Source of the DNA: an uncultured Oscillibacter sp.
GTDB lineage: Bacteria > Bacillota > Clostridia > Oscillospirales > Oscillospiraceae
Direction: 5' to 3'
NCBI GenBank assembly: GCA_910589315.1
Contig: CAJUTB010000030.1
Coordinates: forward strand, 1-32,282
DNA: 32,282 nt
Part shown: positions 1 to 7,362 of the stretch, piece after piece
Numbering within the stretch: the stretch's first letter is position 1
How the letters are laid out: each line of letters begins with the position of its first letter
Made by a program: the position numbers and the translations under genes
The notes under the pieces: model-generated
What the model was told of the DNA's origin: nothing
Seen by the model: the letters and a program-made list of their open reading frames with translations, nothing else
Databases searched by the model: none

Positions 1-279
1 GGGGCTGTTGGTGGTGGGGAGAGCCTCGGCGGCCTCGGGGCCGATTAGCAAAGACACGATGATCTTTGCAGCCGCGCCGCGGGTCAGCTCACCCTCGGGA
101 CGGAAGTCGCCTTCAGAATAGCCGGTGATAATACCGAGCCGGTTCAGAACCGCGACCGCTTCCTCGTACTGGATTTCATCCTTGTCGGTGAAATCTTTGT
201 ACTCGGTGGCGCCGGCGCTGATCGTAACCAGGGAAAGGGTCATGATCAATGCCAGAGCCAGGGACAGGAATTTCTTCAT
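1..279 (-). CDS. SLH-domain exported protein (N-terminal part, truncated by window edge)
   Basis: Ninety-three codons are visible and the frame runs off the left edge, so the C-terminal part is missing. Residues 1-22 form a typical signal peptide: KK, then a hydrophobic stretch ending in SAGA. Directly after it comes the start of an S-layer-homology domain: YKDFTDKDEIQYEEAV, then an NRLGIITGYSEG segment and FRPEGELTRGAAAKII, the usual SLH order. Such domains bind secondary cell-wall polymer, so the protein is expected on the cell surface. The ATG at 279 is preceded by AAGGAGG at good spacing. No partner gene is visible because the next gene upstream on this strand is separated by a terminator and 300 bp. 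Confidence 0.85.
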   Translation of the reverse strand, partial: MKKFLSLALALIMTLSLVTISAGATEYKDFTDKDEIQYEEAVAVLNRLGIITGYSEGDFRPEGELTRGAAAKIIVSLLIGPEAAEALPTTNSP

Positions 280-583
280 GGAACATTCCTCCTTCTAAAA
301 TTACGAGTCTGCGCCCGGCCCCTCGTACTGGCCCGCCGTTCTGGTTTCGACGGCTAGCCAACCCCGATTCCGGGCAGGCCGCTGCGAAAGTCCAAGCGCC
401 GCTCGCAAATGCAATTTAACTCCAAAATTTCCCCCTGTCTAGGCTTTTTCGGCCCTTTTAACGCAACTGAAAATCTCCGTATCATCCGCAGCCCCGTTTT
501 GTCAGAAGGGAATAACAATCACACAAAATCGAACAAAATCCGCAAAATTAGAACATATGTATTTATCCGCTTATTAAAAAGAC
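280..583. other. Intergenic gap without a supported gene
   Basis: Between the SLH gene start and the recombinase-like gene's terminator I see no coding frame with a ribosome site. Plus-strand frames here have no credible start. A GAACATATGTAT string at 551-562 resembles half of a Gram-positive LexA box but is imperfect. The rest is A/T-rich leader or spacer. Confidence 0.5.
413..441 (-). promoter_or_regulatory. Candidate promoter of the SLH gene
   Basis: On the minus strand TAGACA (436-441) and TAAATT (413-418) are separated by 17 bp. This is only a moderate match and would give a leader of about 130 nt. It is the best pair I see in the 336-bp gap 280-615. Confidence 0.3.
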
Positions 584-617
584 AAAACGGAAGACGGCTT
601 CCGCTGTCTTCCGTTTT
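576..617 (-). terminator. Terminator of the recombinase-like gene
   Basis: AAAACGGAAGAC (584-595) and GTCTTCCGTTTT (606-617) form a perfect 12-bp stem with a 10-nt loop. On the minus strand it is followed by GTCTTTTT. The stop codon of the 616-1890 gene lies at the stem base. Confidence 0.85.
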
Positions 618-1890
618 ATTCCACCTTCCGCTCCTCGTTCTGCGGAAGATAATATTTTTGGCCAATCTGCACCAGCTCTCCCGCGCTTACCAGATGCCGC
701 AGGACCAAGGTGCATTGTTTTGGCTGAATGCGCAGCAGCTCTACAATGTCCTGCCGGTAGGCGAAGCCCGCACGCTCCAAATAAGCCCGTATCAGCTCCA
801 AATGGCGTTCCGGGGGCACGGCCGTCCCCGGCAGGTAATATTTCCCGCCAATGCGCACTAACCGTCTCCGCTCCACCAAACGCCGCAGACGGCCATATGC
901 AGCCGTCTTGGACAGCCCCAGCAGCTCCGTCACGTCCTTCCGGGACAAAACGCCCTGCTCCAGCGTCCGCTGAAGGATTTTTTCCTCCTCCTCCCGGCTG
1001 TCGTCCTTGCGCAGATCCCGCAGGGCAATTCGTTCCAGACCGCCCCGGATCAACGCCGCCCGGGTCATCCGGGACAGTCGCGGCAGATCAATTGGCTTTC
1101 GGGAGCGTTCGGTCAGCAAAACATGGGGATCATCTTCCGCCTCACGGCGCAGCTTCGTGTCCTCCAGCAGCCGCCGGACGGCGCTTGTAAGTGTAACCTC
1201 CCGGTCTCCCAGGCACAGCCGGTTTCCCTCCAAATCCACCTGTTCCCAGGTCAGGGACGTCATCTCCTGAGCCTGTAAGCCCAACTGCCACGCCATCCAT
1301 AAAGCCAGACCCGCCGGAGAATTCCGCTCCTTTTGCAGCACTTTCCACAGCTTGAATTCGTCCACCTGTCCCGACGGCGCGTCTCTGCCGCCCGGCACGC
1401 ACCCGGCAAAGCGGATTTGCAGCGTCGCCACTTCCACACCGCTGATACGGGCCACCTCGGGCCAGTCCTGGGTTTCCAGCTGCCGGGAAATCCAGTCATA
1501 GCGCAGGTCCAGCAGCCGGATATTCTCCTGTCCGCCCCGGTCCAGGGCCGTGCGGGCCAGCCGGGAGATGGACTCCGGGCGCAGGGGCGCGCGTCCTCTG
1601 GACGACAGCGCCACCGCCTGTCCGTCGACTCCTTCCGGATCCTCCGCGGCCCGGACCTCCCGCAGCCGCCAGAGATAGGGCCGCAGTTCCGCATCCAAAG
1701 GGACCATCCGGTCCGGCAGTTCCAGGCGGTTGTCCAAAAAGGAAACCTGTTTCCACGTCAAACCGGCAATTTCCTCCCGGGTCAGGCCCTCCAGCCATGC
1801 CAAACGCAGAATCAGTCCTTCCGGCCCATGCGGTTCCCGTTCCAGGAGACGTCGCAGGGCCGCTTCATCCGGACGGCGGTTTTTCTCCAT
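616..1890 (-). CDS. Tandem degenerate tyrosine-recombinase-like protein with two winged helices
   Basis: 424 aa. Residues about 20-161 follow the tyrosine-recombinase catalytic fold: GLTREEIAGLTW (35-46) stands where GLRxSELxGLxW is usual, VPLDAEL is at 63-69, and LDLRYDW (127-133) replaces HDLRHT. Residues about 180-296 repeat it (GLQAQEMTSLTW 204-215; LRDLRKD 290-296). The catalytic residues are largely gone: the box I Arg is T37/Q206, the box II His is L127, the second-His region reads SGV, and the Tyr position is F161. Only the box II Arg remains. Two winged-helix repeats follow (about 300-354 and 360-420), each ending in LVxIGxKYYLP. I infer a DNA-binding regulator or structural protein rather than an active integrase. 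ATG 1890 has a G-rich ribosome site. It sits alone with its own terminator. Confidence 0.75.
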   Translation of the reverse strand: MEKNRRPDEAALRRLLEREPHGPEGLILRLAWLEGLTREEIAGLTWKQVSFLDNRLELPDRMVPLDAELRPYLWRLREVRAAEDPEGVDGQAVALSSRGRAPLRPESISRLARTALDRGGQENIRLLDLRYDWISRQLETQDWPEVARISGVEVATLQIRFAGCVPGGRDAPSGQVDEFKLWKVLQKERNSPAGLALWMAWQLGLQAQEMTSLTWEQVDLEGNRLCLGDREVTLTSAVRRLLEDTKLRREAEDDPHVLLTERSRKPIDLPRLSRMTRAALIRGGLERIALRDLRKDDSREEEEKILQRTLEQGVLSRKDVTELLGLSKTAAYGRLRRLVERRRLVRIGGKYYLPGTAVPPERHLELIRAYLERAGFAYRQDIVELLRIQPKQCTLVLRHLVSAGELVQIGQKYYLPQNEERKVE

Positions 1891-1930
1891 GGCCCATGCC
1901 CCCCCTTCTCAGAATTCCAGCTAAAAAACA

Positions 1931-2007
1931 GACAATTGGTAATGGATAATGGACAACGTTTCCGAAAAGCGGGCTCATTGTCCATTCTCCTTTGTCAATT
2001 ATCCATG
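1931..2007. repeat. Noncoding inverted-repeat element
   Basis: ATGGACAA (1949-1956) and TTGTCCAT (1978-1985) are perfect arms, extended imperfectly by ATGGATAAT/AATTATCCAT and CAATTG copies on both sides. The motif family (variants of ATGGATAATTGACAA) resembles dispersed noncoding repeats of clostridial genomes. It lies in the 214-bp gap between two genes. Confidence 0.5.
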
Positions 2008-2105
2008 TCAGCAGGAAGTGTCTCGTCTCTTTCGTTACGAACGCATAGCAAACACGGCGAACTTTTGGAAAAATTCGCCTGTTTCCTTCTTCATTCGCAC
2101 AGAGC

Positions 2106-2435
2106 TTACGTCGCTGTCCGCACCGGCGGCGCAGCCGAAAGCTCCACGCCCGTCAAGTCCCAGCACCCATGCCGCGTCACCAGTCCGCCCGCTAGGCGGC
2201 CCTGCCGCACGGTAAAAATTGCGTCGTACGGCTCCTTGTCCACCTGAGAGCGCAGCGCGCCGGAAATCAGGTATTTCCCATTTTGCAGCACGCTGCCGGA
2301 CAACCGGTTCCGCCGTCCCAGCAGGCAAAGCTCTCCGGAGACCGCCCCCGTCGCCTCGTCCTCCTGAAGCAGAAGCTCCCCCGCCCGCGGACCCAGCTGG
2401 CTTTGTAGAATCACCGTGTAGCAGATCTTTTTCAT
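2106..2435 (-). CDS. Small beta-rich hypothetical protein
   Basis: 109 aa, not recognised. The sequence alternates short hydrophobic strands with turns (ITVILQSQLGP-like start, then GELCLLGRRNRLSG, GKYLISGALRS, YDAIFTVRQGRLAG), which suggests a small beta sandwich or barrel. There is no signal peptide and no membrane segment. A longer frame extends to 2495, but the ATG at 2435 has AGGAG nine bases upstream and a good promoter lies just before it, so this start is preferred. It is monocistronic between the TetR gene and the inverted-repeat element. Function unknown. Confidence 0.65.
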   Translation of the reverse strand: MKKICYTVILQSQLGPRAGELLLQEDEATGAVSGELCLLGRRNRLSGSVLQNGKYLISGALRSQVDKEPYDAIFTVRQGRLAGGLVTRHGCWDLTGVELSAAPPVRTAT

Positions 2436-2459
2436 GTCGATCACTCCTGTTACGCCCAC

Positions 2460-2487
2460 ATTATAAAATGGACTTCCCTTTTGCCAA
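2460..2487 (-). promoter_or_regulatory. Sigma-A type promoter of the small beta-rich gene
   Basis: TTGGCA (2482-2487) and TATAAT (2460-2465), 16-bp spacer, reading toward the gene starting at 2435. Confidence 0.65.
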
Positions 2488-2540
2488 AGAGACACTTGTG
2501 CAAAAAACGTCTGAATTTGGACATAATTGTAACAATTGTC

Positions 2541-2571
2541 AAAAAAAGGACGAAGGCCATTGCCCCCGTCC
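2541..2571 (-). terminator. Terminator of the TetR-family gene
   Basis: On the minus strand a 10-bp stem (2548-2557 with 2562-2571, two G-T pairs) has an AATG loop and is followed by seven T's. Confidence 0.85.
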
Positions 2572-2597
2572 CAAACGCTTTTCCAATTCTCCCATTC

Positions 2598-3185
2598 CTA
2601 ATAGGCCCACAGGTCCCCTTGTTCCCGCAGCGTCCGCAGCGTTGCCCCCGCTATGCTTTGATCCACCGCCTTGGACACCATGGAAAGCATGGCCTCCGGC
2701 TCCAGCTCCAGCTCCCCCCGCAGCCAGTTTTCCAGCAGCGACAGCAAAACGGTCTCTCCGCACTGCATCTGCATTTGTTCCGCCGCTGGGTCCGGCAGCA
2801 ACCCGCACCGGCTCCAATAATACGAAAACGCCTGCGCCAGCATCTCCGACAGCTCAAACACTGTCCGCAGACCTTTACGGCCCTGATTGTCCAGAATGGC
2901 ACGGTAATAGGCCCGGTTTTCCGTGAGATGCTCCAAAAGGTCCCGCAGGGCCTGTTCCCAGGTCAGACAGTCCTCCCGGCGGCGCAGCAGCGTTTCCCGT
3001 TCCCGCTGAAGGGACCAGTCAAATAATTCGTATACGTCTTTGAAGTGGTAATAGAAGGACTGCCGCCGCAGCCCACACAATTCGGTCAGCTCCCGTACCC
3101 GTATCTGGGCCAGGGGCTTGCGTTCCAGCAGCGTCCGCAGTGCGCTGTCCAAGGCCCGTCTCGTTCGGTTATCCATATCCGGCAT
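2598..3185 (-). CDS. TetR-family transcriptional regulator
   Basis: 195 aa. The N-terminal 55 residues form the TetR helix-turn-helix: RRALDSALRTLLERKP, then IRVRELTELCGLRRQSFYYHFKD, with the diagnostic FYYHF recognition helix. The rest is an all-helical ligand/dimer domain; YYRAILDNQG and the C-terminal helix are typical of the TetR C8 (DhaS-like) group. The open frame reaches 3362, but TetR homology begins right after ATG 3185, which has GGAGGG upstream. No divergent target gene lies next to it, so the regulated gene and the ligand are unknown. The small inverted repeat GTAT-N4-ATAC over its own -10 (3241-3252) could be an autoregulatory operator. Confidence 0.88.
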   Translation of the reverse strand: MPDMDNRTRRALDSALRTLLERKPLAQIRVRELTELCGLRRQSFYYHFKDVYELFDWSLQRERETLLRRREDCLTWEQALRDLLEHLTENRAYYRAILDNQGRKGLRTVFELSEMLAQAFSYYWSRCGLLPDPAAEQMQMQCGETVLLSLLENWLRGELELEPEAMLSMVSKAVDQSIAGATLRTLREQGDLWAY

Positions 3186-3245
3186 AATCCGTCCCTCCCG
3201 CCGTAAAAATTCCGTCTGTACGCTCTTTTGGAAAATATATGTATA

Positions 3246-3275
3246 AGAATACCCTATCCGTTTCCCTGCCGTCAA
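3246..3275 (-). promoter_or_regulatory. Promoter of the TetR-family gene
   Basis: TTGACG (3270-3275), 18-bp spacer, TATTCT (3246-3251). The dyad GTAT-AAGA-ATAC (3241-3252) overlaps the -10 and may be the repressor's own site. Confidence 0.5.
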
Positions 3276-3476
3276 GCTGTGACGGTTTTTGTCGGAAAAA
3301 TACCTCTTGGGCGAATTGCCCAATTTCCCAAGAATCCCCAGTTTGAATTCTTCAGCTTCCATACAATTCCGACGAAAATCCCCGTTTTAGGCTCTTACCG
3401 AAAAATGGAATTTTTAACCTGGAAAACCCCAAAAAGCCTGGAAAAATTATCCGATATCCGCACGAAACCGCCAATA

Positions 3477-3501
3477 TCCGAAAATATTTTCAGTTTTCGG
3501 A
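3477..3501. repeat. A/T-rich inverted repeat upstream of the small ORF
   Basis: TCCGAAAA (3477-3484) and TTTTCGGA (3494-3501) with a 9-nt spacer. It lies in the 460-bp gap between the TetR start and the small ORF at 3648; nothing else in this gap except the TetR promoter and a possible TATGAT (3545-3550) on the plus strand stands out. Confidence 0.4.
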
Positions 3502-3647
3502 TTCTCTCGACAAAATCGGACAGCAAATGACTCGTCGAATTGTGTATGATACAGACAGAAACCCGCTACATTTAGTGTTTGCCCTCGAAAATGCAGCAGG
3601 TGGAAACAACAAATTTTCGACGAATGAAACGGAAAGGATGATGCAAA

Positions 3648-3800
3648 ATGAACGCGCTCCCGAAAGAATATCTGGTGTTGTTCAATGCCGTGACAGACGC
3701 TGTGAAAGCGTTGGAAGAACTGAGGAAAGCCCTTATAGACGCCCAGTGTCAGGCGGAATATCTTTACATAAACGGGGATTTGCGGCAGTCACTTGAATGA
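3648..3800 (+). CDS. Small 50-aa hypothetical protein
   Basis: 50 aa, starting MNALPKEYLV and ending LRQSLE. The centre (AVKALEELRKALIDAQCQAE) is an amphipathic helix with heptad-like spacing, so a small helical or coiled-coil protein is likely. GGAAAGGA lies nine bases before the ATG, and a strong terminator begins seven bases after the stop, framing a discrete short transcript. It occupies a different frame from the longer, compositionally odd open frame at 3527-3796, which I consider a shadow. No function is recognised. Confidence 0.65.
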   Translation: MNALPKEYLVLFNAVTDAVKALEELRKALIDAQCQAEYLYINGDLRQSLE

Positions 3801-3806
3801 TTCTGG

Positions 3807-3831
3807 CAGAGGCCCCCGGGCCTCTGTTTTT
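3807..3831 (+). terminator. Terminator after the 50-aa ORF
   Basis: CAGAGGC (3807-3813) pairs with GCCTCTG (3820-3826); the stem can extend by GG/CC. It is followed by TTTTT. Confidence 0.85.
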
Positions 3832-3892
3832 ACTTCCAGAGAATTCCACTCTTTTATGGGGTGTGAAAGGAAGGCTTCTGTACTTTTCAGGC

Positions 3893-3941
3893 AAAAAAAA
3901 TTCCCCCGGTTTTGGAAGACGGTACGCTGTCCAAAGCCGGG
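3893..3941 (-). terminator. Possible second minus-strand terminator
   Basis: A 12-bp inverted repeat (3905-3916 with 3930-3941, one mismatch on this strand) with a 13-nt loop is followed on the minus strand by GGAA and eight T's. It lies beyond the metG terminator and convergent with the small ORF, so it may be a back-up terminator. Confidence 0.45.
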
Positions 3942-4010
3942 AGAAAGGCCTTTGCCGGTGATTTTCCTCGGAGAGGGATTCGATTCTGAGGGGATTGCTG
4001 GAAATCCTGC

Positions 4011-4050
4011 ACAAAAAGCGCGGAAATCAAACGATTTCCACGCTTTTTGT
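4011..4050 (-). terminator. metG terminator
   Basis: On the minus strand GCGTGGAAATC, loop GTTT, GATTTCCGCGC (one G-T pair), then TTTTTGT. The plus strand would have a mismatch at the same pair, so it serves metG. Confidence 0.85.
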
Positions 4051-4111
4051 ACAGCCAAAGGGCGCAGCCCTCTGGACTCCCGCCAGGGAGGCCAAGCCCC
4101 CCTGGACCCCG

Positions 4112-6070
4112 TTAACAGAGCTTCGCACCCGCCGGGATTGCGTCGTCCACCATCAGCAAGTGCAACGCTTCCTCACCCTTTTCTGTATGGATGGCGGAGA
4201 TCAACATACCGTTGCTCTCCAAGCCCATCATTTTACGCGGCGGCAGGTTGACAATTGCAATCAGCGTCTTGCCCACCAGCTCCTCCGGTTCATACCATGC
4301 GTGAATGCCCGACAGGATCTGACGGTCCACGCCCGTACCGTCGTCCAGGATAAATTTCAGCAGTTTCGCGCTCTTTTTCACCGCCTCGCAGGATTTGACT
4401 TTCACTACCCGGAAATCGGATTTGCAGAAGGTCTCGAAGTCGACTTTTTCTTCCAGCTGCGGTTCGACCTCGATGCCGGAAGCCTCCCGCAAGGCCGCCT
4501 GCTTCGCGTCCTCCAAGGCTTGCAGGGCCGCGTCCATGTCGATACGCGGGAACAGGATATCGCCCCGCTGGACCGTGACGGTTTTGGGCAGCACGCCCCA
4601 TTGGGCCGCGCTCTTCCAAGTCCGCGCCGCAGCGTCCGCGCCGGTCTGCGTCAGCAGCTTTTCCATGCTTTCCGGCATGAAGGGCGTCAGAAGAATGCCG
4701 CACACACGGGCCGTCTCCAGCAGATTGTAGAGCACGCAGGCCAGCCGCGGCGCATCCTCCGGGTTTTTCGACAGCTTCCACGGCGCGTTTTCGTCGATAT
4801 ATTTGTTGGCCCGCTGGACCGCCTTGAAGACCTCTGCCAACGCCGTATGAGGCGCAAAGCTGTCCATGGCCGCCTCGTACTGTTCCCTCAGTCCGCAAAC
4901 CATGGTTTTCAGACCGTCGTCCATATCGCTTTGATACTGGTGCTCCTCCGGCAGCGTGTCTTTGAAGTATTTGCCCACCATGGCGGTCGTCCGGGAAACC
5001 AGGTTGCCCAGGTCGTTGGCAAGGTCGGTGTTGATCGTTTGAATGAGCAATTCATTCGAGAAGTTGCCGTCGGAACCGAAGGGGAAGGTCCGCATGAGGA
5101 AGAAGCGCAGCGCGTCCACGCCGAACTGTTCCGCCAGGATATAGGGGTCCACTACGTTGCCCTTGGACTTGGACATCTTGCCGCCGTCCAGCAGCAGCCA
5201 GCCGTGTCCAAAGACGTGCTTTGGCAGCGGCAGATTCAGGCTCATGAGCATAGCGGGCCAGATAATCGAGTGGAACCGCACGATTTCCTTTCCCACAATA
5301 TGCACATTCGCAGGCCACCACTTCTCATAGTCGTGATAGGTATCGTTGAGATATCCCAGCGCGGTAATATAATTCGACAGCGCATCCACCCACACATACA
5401 CCACATGACCTGGGTCAAAGTCCACTGGGATTCCCCAGCTGAAGCTGGTCCGGGACACGCAGAGATCCTCCAGGCCCGGCTCAATGAAATTTTTCACCAT
5501 CTCATTCACCCGGCTCCGTGGCTGAAGGAAATCGGTGTCCTCCAGGAGCTGACGCACCCGGCTGGCGTACTTGGACAGGCGGAAGAAATAGGCTTCCTCC
5601 TCCGCGTCCTGCACTTCCCGCCCGCAGTCGGGGCACTTTCCGTCCACCAGCTGGCTATCCGTCCAGAAAGACTCACAGGGCTTGCAGTATTTGCCCTTGT
5701 AAGTGCCCTTGTAGATGTCGCCGTTTTCGTGCATCTGCTTGAAAATCTTCTGTACGGATTCCACATGATACCCGTCGGTTGTGCGGAGGAAGCGGTCGTT
5801 TGAGACGTTCATCAGCTTCCAGAGGTCCAGCACGCCCCGCGGACCTTCTACGATCCGGTCAACGAACTCTTTGGGCGTTGTTCCAGCTTCTCTGGCCTTG
5901 TCCTCGATTTTCTGCCCATGCTCGTCCGTACCGGTGAGAAACATCACTTCCTCGCCCCGCAGGCGGTGGTAACGGGCCACCGTGTCGGCGGCAACGGTAC
6001 AGTAGGTATGGCCAATGTGGAGCTTGTCCGACGGATAATAAATCGGCGTGGTGACGTAATATTTGTTCAT
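4112..6070 (-). CDS. metG: Methionyl-tRNA synthetase
   Basis: 652 aa, the usual length of the long bacterial form. It charges tRNA-Met with methionine in the cytoplasm. The class I signature HIGH is at residues 18-21 (KLHIGHTYC), the zinc-knuckle cysteines are in CKPCESF and CPDCGRE near residues 127-148, and KMSKSKGN is near residue 300. The anticodon-binding helical domain follows, and residues from about 545 form the C-terminal EMAPII-like OB-fold that binds tRNA (DFRVVKVKSCEAV, GKTLIAIVNL). ATG 6070 has AAGGAG nine bases upstream. It lies 66 bp behind lexA with no clear terminator between, so it may be cotranscribed from the lexA promoter. A terminator follows at 4011-4050. Confidence 0.97.
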   Translation of the reverse strand: MNKYYVTTPIYYPSDKLHIGHTYCTVAADTVARYHRLRGEEVMFLTGTDEHGQKIEDKAREAGTTPKEFVDRIVEGPRGVLDLWKLMNVSNDRFLRTTDGYHVESVQKIFKQMHENGDIYKGTYKGKYCKPCESFWTDSQLVDGKCPDCGREVQDAEEEAYFFRLSKYASRVRQLLEDTDFLQPRSRVNEMVKNFIEPGLEDLCVSRTSFSWGIPVDFDPGHVVYVWVDALSNYITALGYLNDTYHDYEKWWPANVHIVGKEIVRFHSIIWPAMLMSLNLPLPKHVFGHGWLLLDGGKMSKSKGNVVDPYILAEQFGVDALRFFLMRTFPFGSDGNFSNELLIQTINTDLANDLGNLVSRTTAMVGKYFKDTLPEEHQYQSDMDDGLKTMVCGLREQYEAAMDSFAPHTALAEVFKAVQRANKYIDENAPWKLSKNPEDAPRLACVLYNLLETARVCGILLTPFMPESMEKLLTQTGADAAARTWKSAAQWGVLPKTVTVQRGDILFPRIDMDAALQALEDAKQAALREASGIEVEPQLEEKVDFETFCKSDFRVVKVKSCEAVKKSAKLLKFILDDGTGVDRQILSGIHAWYEPEELVGKTLIAIVNLPPRKMMGLESNGMLISAIHTEKGEEALHLLMVDDAIPAGAKLC

Positions 6071-6136
6071 GCAATGTTCTCCTTCGTTCCGGCGGTTCCG
6101 AATGAAAGAACGCCGTTAATAAAAAGCGCGCGAGGA

Positions 6137-6724
6137 TTAGTATTGACGGACCACAGCGGTCACTTTTCCAAGAATCTGCGCCTCCGAGCCGTCAATGGGG
6201 GAATACTCGTCGTTTTCCGGCAGCAGCCAGATTTCGCCGCCCCGCAGGGACAGCCGCTTGACGGTTGCTTCGTTGTCAATCATGGCAACGACAATCTCGC
6301 CGTGCTGGGCGGTCTGCTGGCGGCGGACTACCACCAGGTCGCCGGGCAGGATGCCCGCCTTCAGCATAGACTCTCCCCGAACCCGCAGGGCGAACGTCTC
6401 GTCCGGCCGTGCGCCGGTGTCAAAGGTAAGATAATCCTCAACGCATTCTTCCGCCAGAATCGGACTTCCGGCGGCAACATTGCCGACAATCGGCACCCGG
6501 TTCCGCACCGGCGGTTCCACCAGGGTAATGGCACGGCCTTTTCCGGCCCCCTTGGTGATCACCCCCGCCGCCGCCATGTGTTTGAGGTGGAAATGAACGG
6601 TGGAGGGGGACCGCAGGCCCACTGCGCTGCCAATTTCACGCACAGAAGGGGGATACCCCTGCTCTTGAATGGCGGCTGCGATATAATCATAGATTTTCTG
6701 CTGCATATACGTGAGCTTTACCAT
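6137..6724 (-). CDS. lexA: LexA SOS repressor
   Basis: 195 aa. The N-terminal winged helix (residues 1-65; YPPSVREIGSAVGLRSPSTV is the HTH) binds SOS operators. The C-terminal S24 protease-like domain performs RecA-stimulated self-cleavage: the scissile Ala-Gly is at 85-86 (NVAAGSP), the nucleophile Ser at 119 (RGESM) and the general-base Lys at 156 (ATVKRL). All key residues are intact. GGAGGCTTGATTT precedes ATG 6724 and a sigma-A promoter lies at 6788-6816. A dyad overlapping the -35 may be an autoregulatory operator, although it is not the textbook Gram-positive LexA box. metG follows in the same direction. Confidence 0.95.
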   Translation of the reverse strand: MVKLTYMQQKIYDYIAAAIQEQGYPPSVREIGSAVGLRSPSTVHFHLKHMAAAGVITKGAGKGRAITLVEPPVRNRVPIVGNVAAGSPILAEECVEDYLTFDTGARPDETFALRVRGESMLKAGILPGDLVVVRRQQTAQHGEIVVAMIDNEATVKRLSLRGGEIWLLPENDEYSPIDGSEAQILGKVTAVVRQY

Positions 6725-6787
6725 AAATCAAGCCTCCTTCCCGCGTAGCGGGGATAGTTTACGCCGCTAAAGCGGACAGATAGTTAT

Positions 6788-6826
6788 ATTATACCACATA
6801 AAATCCCAAAATGCAAACGTTCGTTT
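6788..6826 (-). promoter_or_regulatory. lexA promoter with overlapping palindrome
   Basis: TTGCAT (6811-6816), 17-bp spacer, TATAAT (6788-6793). AAACG-TT-CGTTT at 6815-6826 is a perfect 5-bp dyad that overlaps the -35, a position suited to repression. Confidence 0.65.
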
Positions 6827-6856
6827 CCGCTTTTTGGCGAAAAAATACAGAAAAAA

Positions 6857-6896
6857 TGCAAAAAAGAAACGCTTTCCGGCAAACCGGAAAGCGTTT
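6857..6896 (-). terminator. secG terminator (possibly bidirectional)
   Basis: AAACGCTTTCCGG (6867-6879), loop CAAA, CCGGAAAGCGTTT (6884-6896): a 13-bp perfect stem, followed by a T-rich tract on either strand. It starts eight bases after the secG stop. Confidence 0.88.
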
Positions 6897-6904
6897 TTTG
6901 CATA

Positions 6905-7141
6905 TCAGCCAAGAATCAGCAAAATCAGGGTGAGAATCAGGAACGCAGCTCCCACCCACTTGGTAGCGCGGGCAAGTTTCGCGTCCATGGTTTTGGCCTT
7001 GTTCTTCGCCAGGAAGGAATCCGCCACACCGCCGATGGCTCCCGACAGGCCCGCGCTCTTGCCGGACTGGAACAGCACGATTAAGATGATAGCCAGACCG
7101 CACAGCAGCTGAGGAATGGTGACAAGCAGTTTGATGCTCAT
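6905..7141 (-). CDS. secG: Preprotein translocase subunit SecG
   Basis: 78 aa, normal for SecG. It is the small third subunit of the SecYEG channel in the membrane. Two transmembrane segments (about 5-24 and 58-77) flank a cytoplasmic loop with the family hallmarks: VLFQSGKSAGLSGAIGG followed by ADSFLAKNKAKTMD. GGAGG lies nine bases before ATG 7141. It is monocistronic, with a promoter at 7202-7230 and a terminator right after the stop. Confidence 0.95.
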   Translation of the reverse strand: MSIKLLVTIPQLLCGLAIILIVLFQSGKSAGLSGAIGGVADSFLAKNKAKTMDAKLARATKWVGAAFLILTLILLILG

Positions 7142-7201
7142 AAGAAGGAACCTCCAAAGTTTTTCATCATGCAGTACATGAGGATTTATTTACGAGAATC
7201 A

Positions 7202-7230
7202 ATCATACCATAGTCCCGCCTCTTTTTCAA
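7202..7230 (-). promoter_or_regulatory. secG promoter
   Basis: TTGAAA (7225-7230), 17-bp spacer, TATGAT (7202-7207). A second possible pair, TTGGCA (7341-7346) and TATAAT (7319-7324) with a 16-bp spacer, lies further upstream. Confidence 0.65.
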
Positions 7231-7362
7231 GAGGCTTTTCCCATAATTTTTACGTTTTCTTTGGGCATTGCACCTTTGGTATGCAGAGTTTCTTTCCGCC
7301 GCCAGTTTTGAATCTCTGATTATAACTTCTTATATCTTATTGCCAAGAGGTCCGGAGAAACC

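Noticed and set aside
340..360. GGTTTCGACGG resembling the tmRNA 5' region
   Set aside because: No acceptor stem, tag reading frame or tRNA-like 3' end is present nearby.
551..562. GAACATATGTAT as an SOS box
   Set aside because: Only one half matches the Bacillus-type LexA box, and it is about 270 bases upstream of the SLH start, too far to act on it simply.
409..861. Plus-strand 150-aa open frame
   Set aside because: It overlaps the recombinase-like gene's end and terminator, lacks a ribosome site, and its protein has shadow-frame composition.
3995..5803. Plus-strand 602-aa open frame
   Set aside because: It is the antisense shadow of metG; the minus strand has all synthetase motifs.
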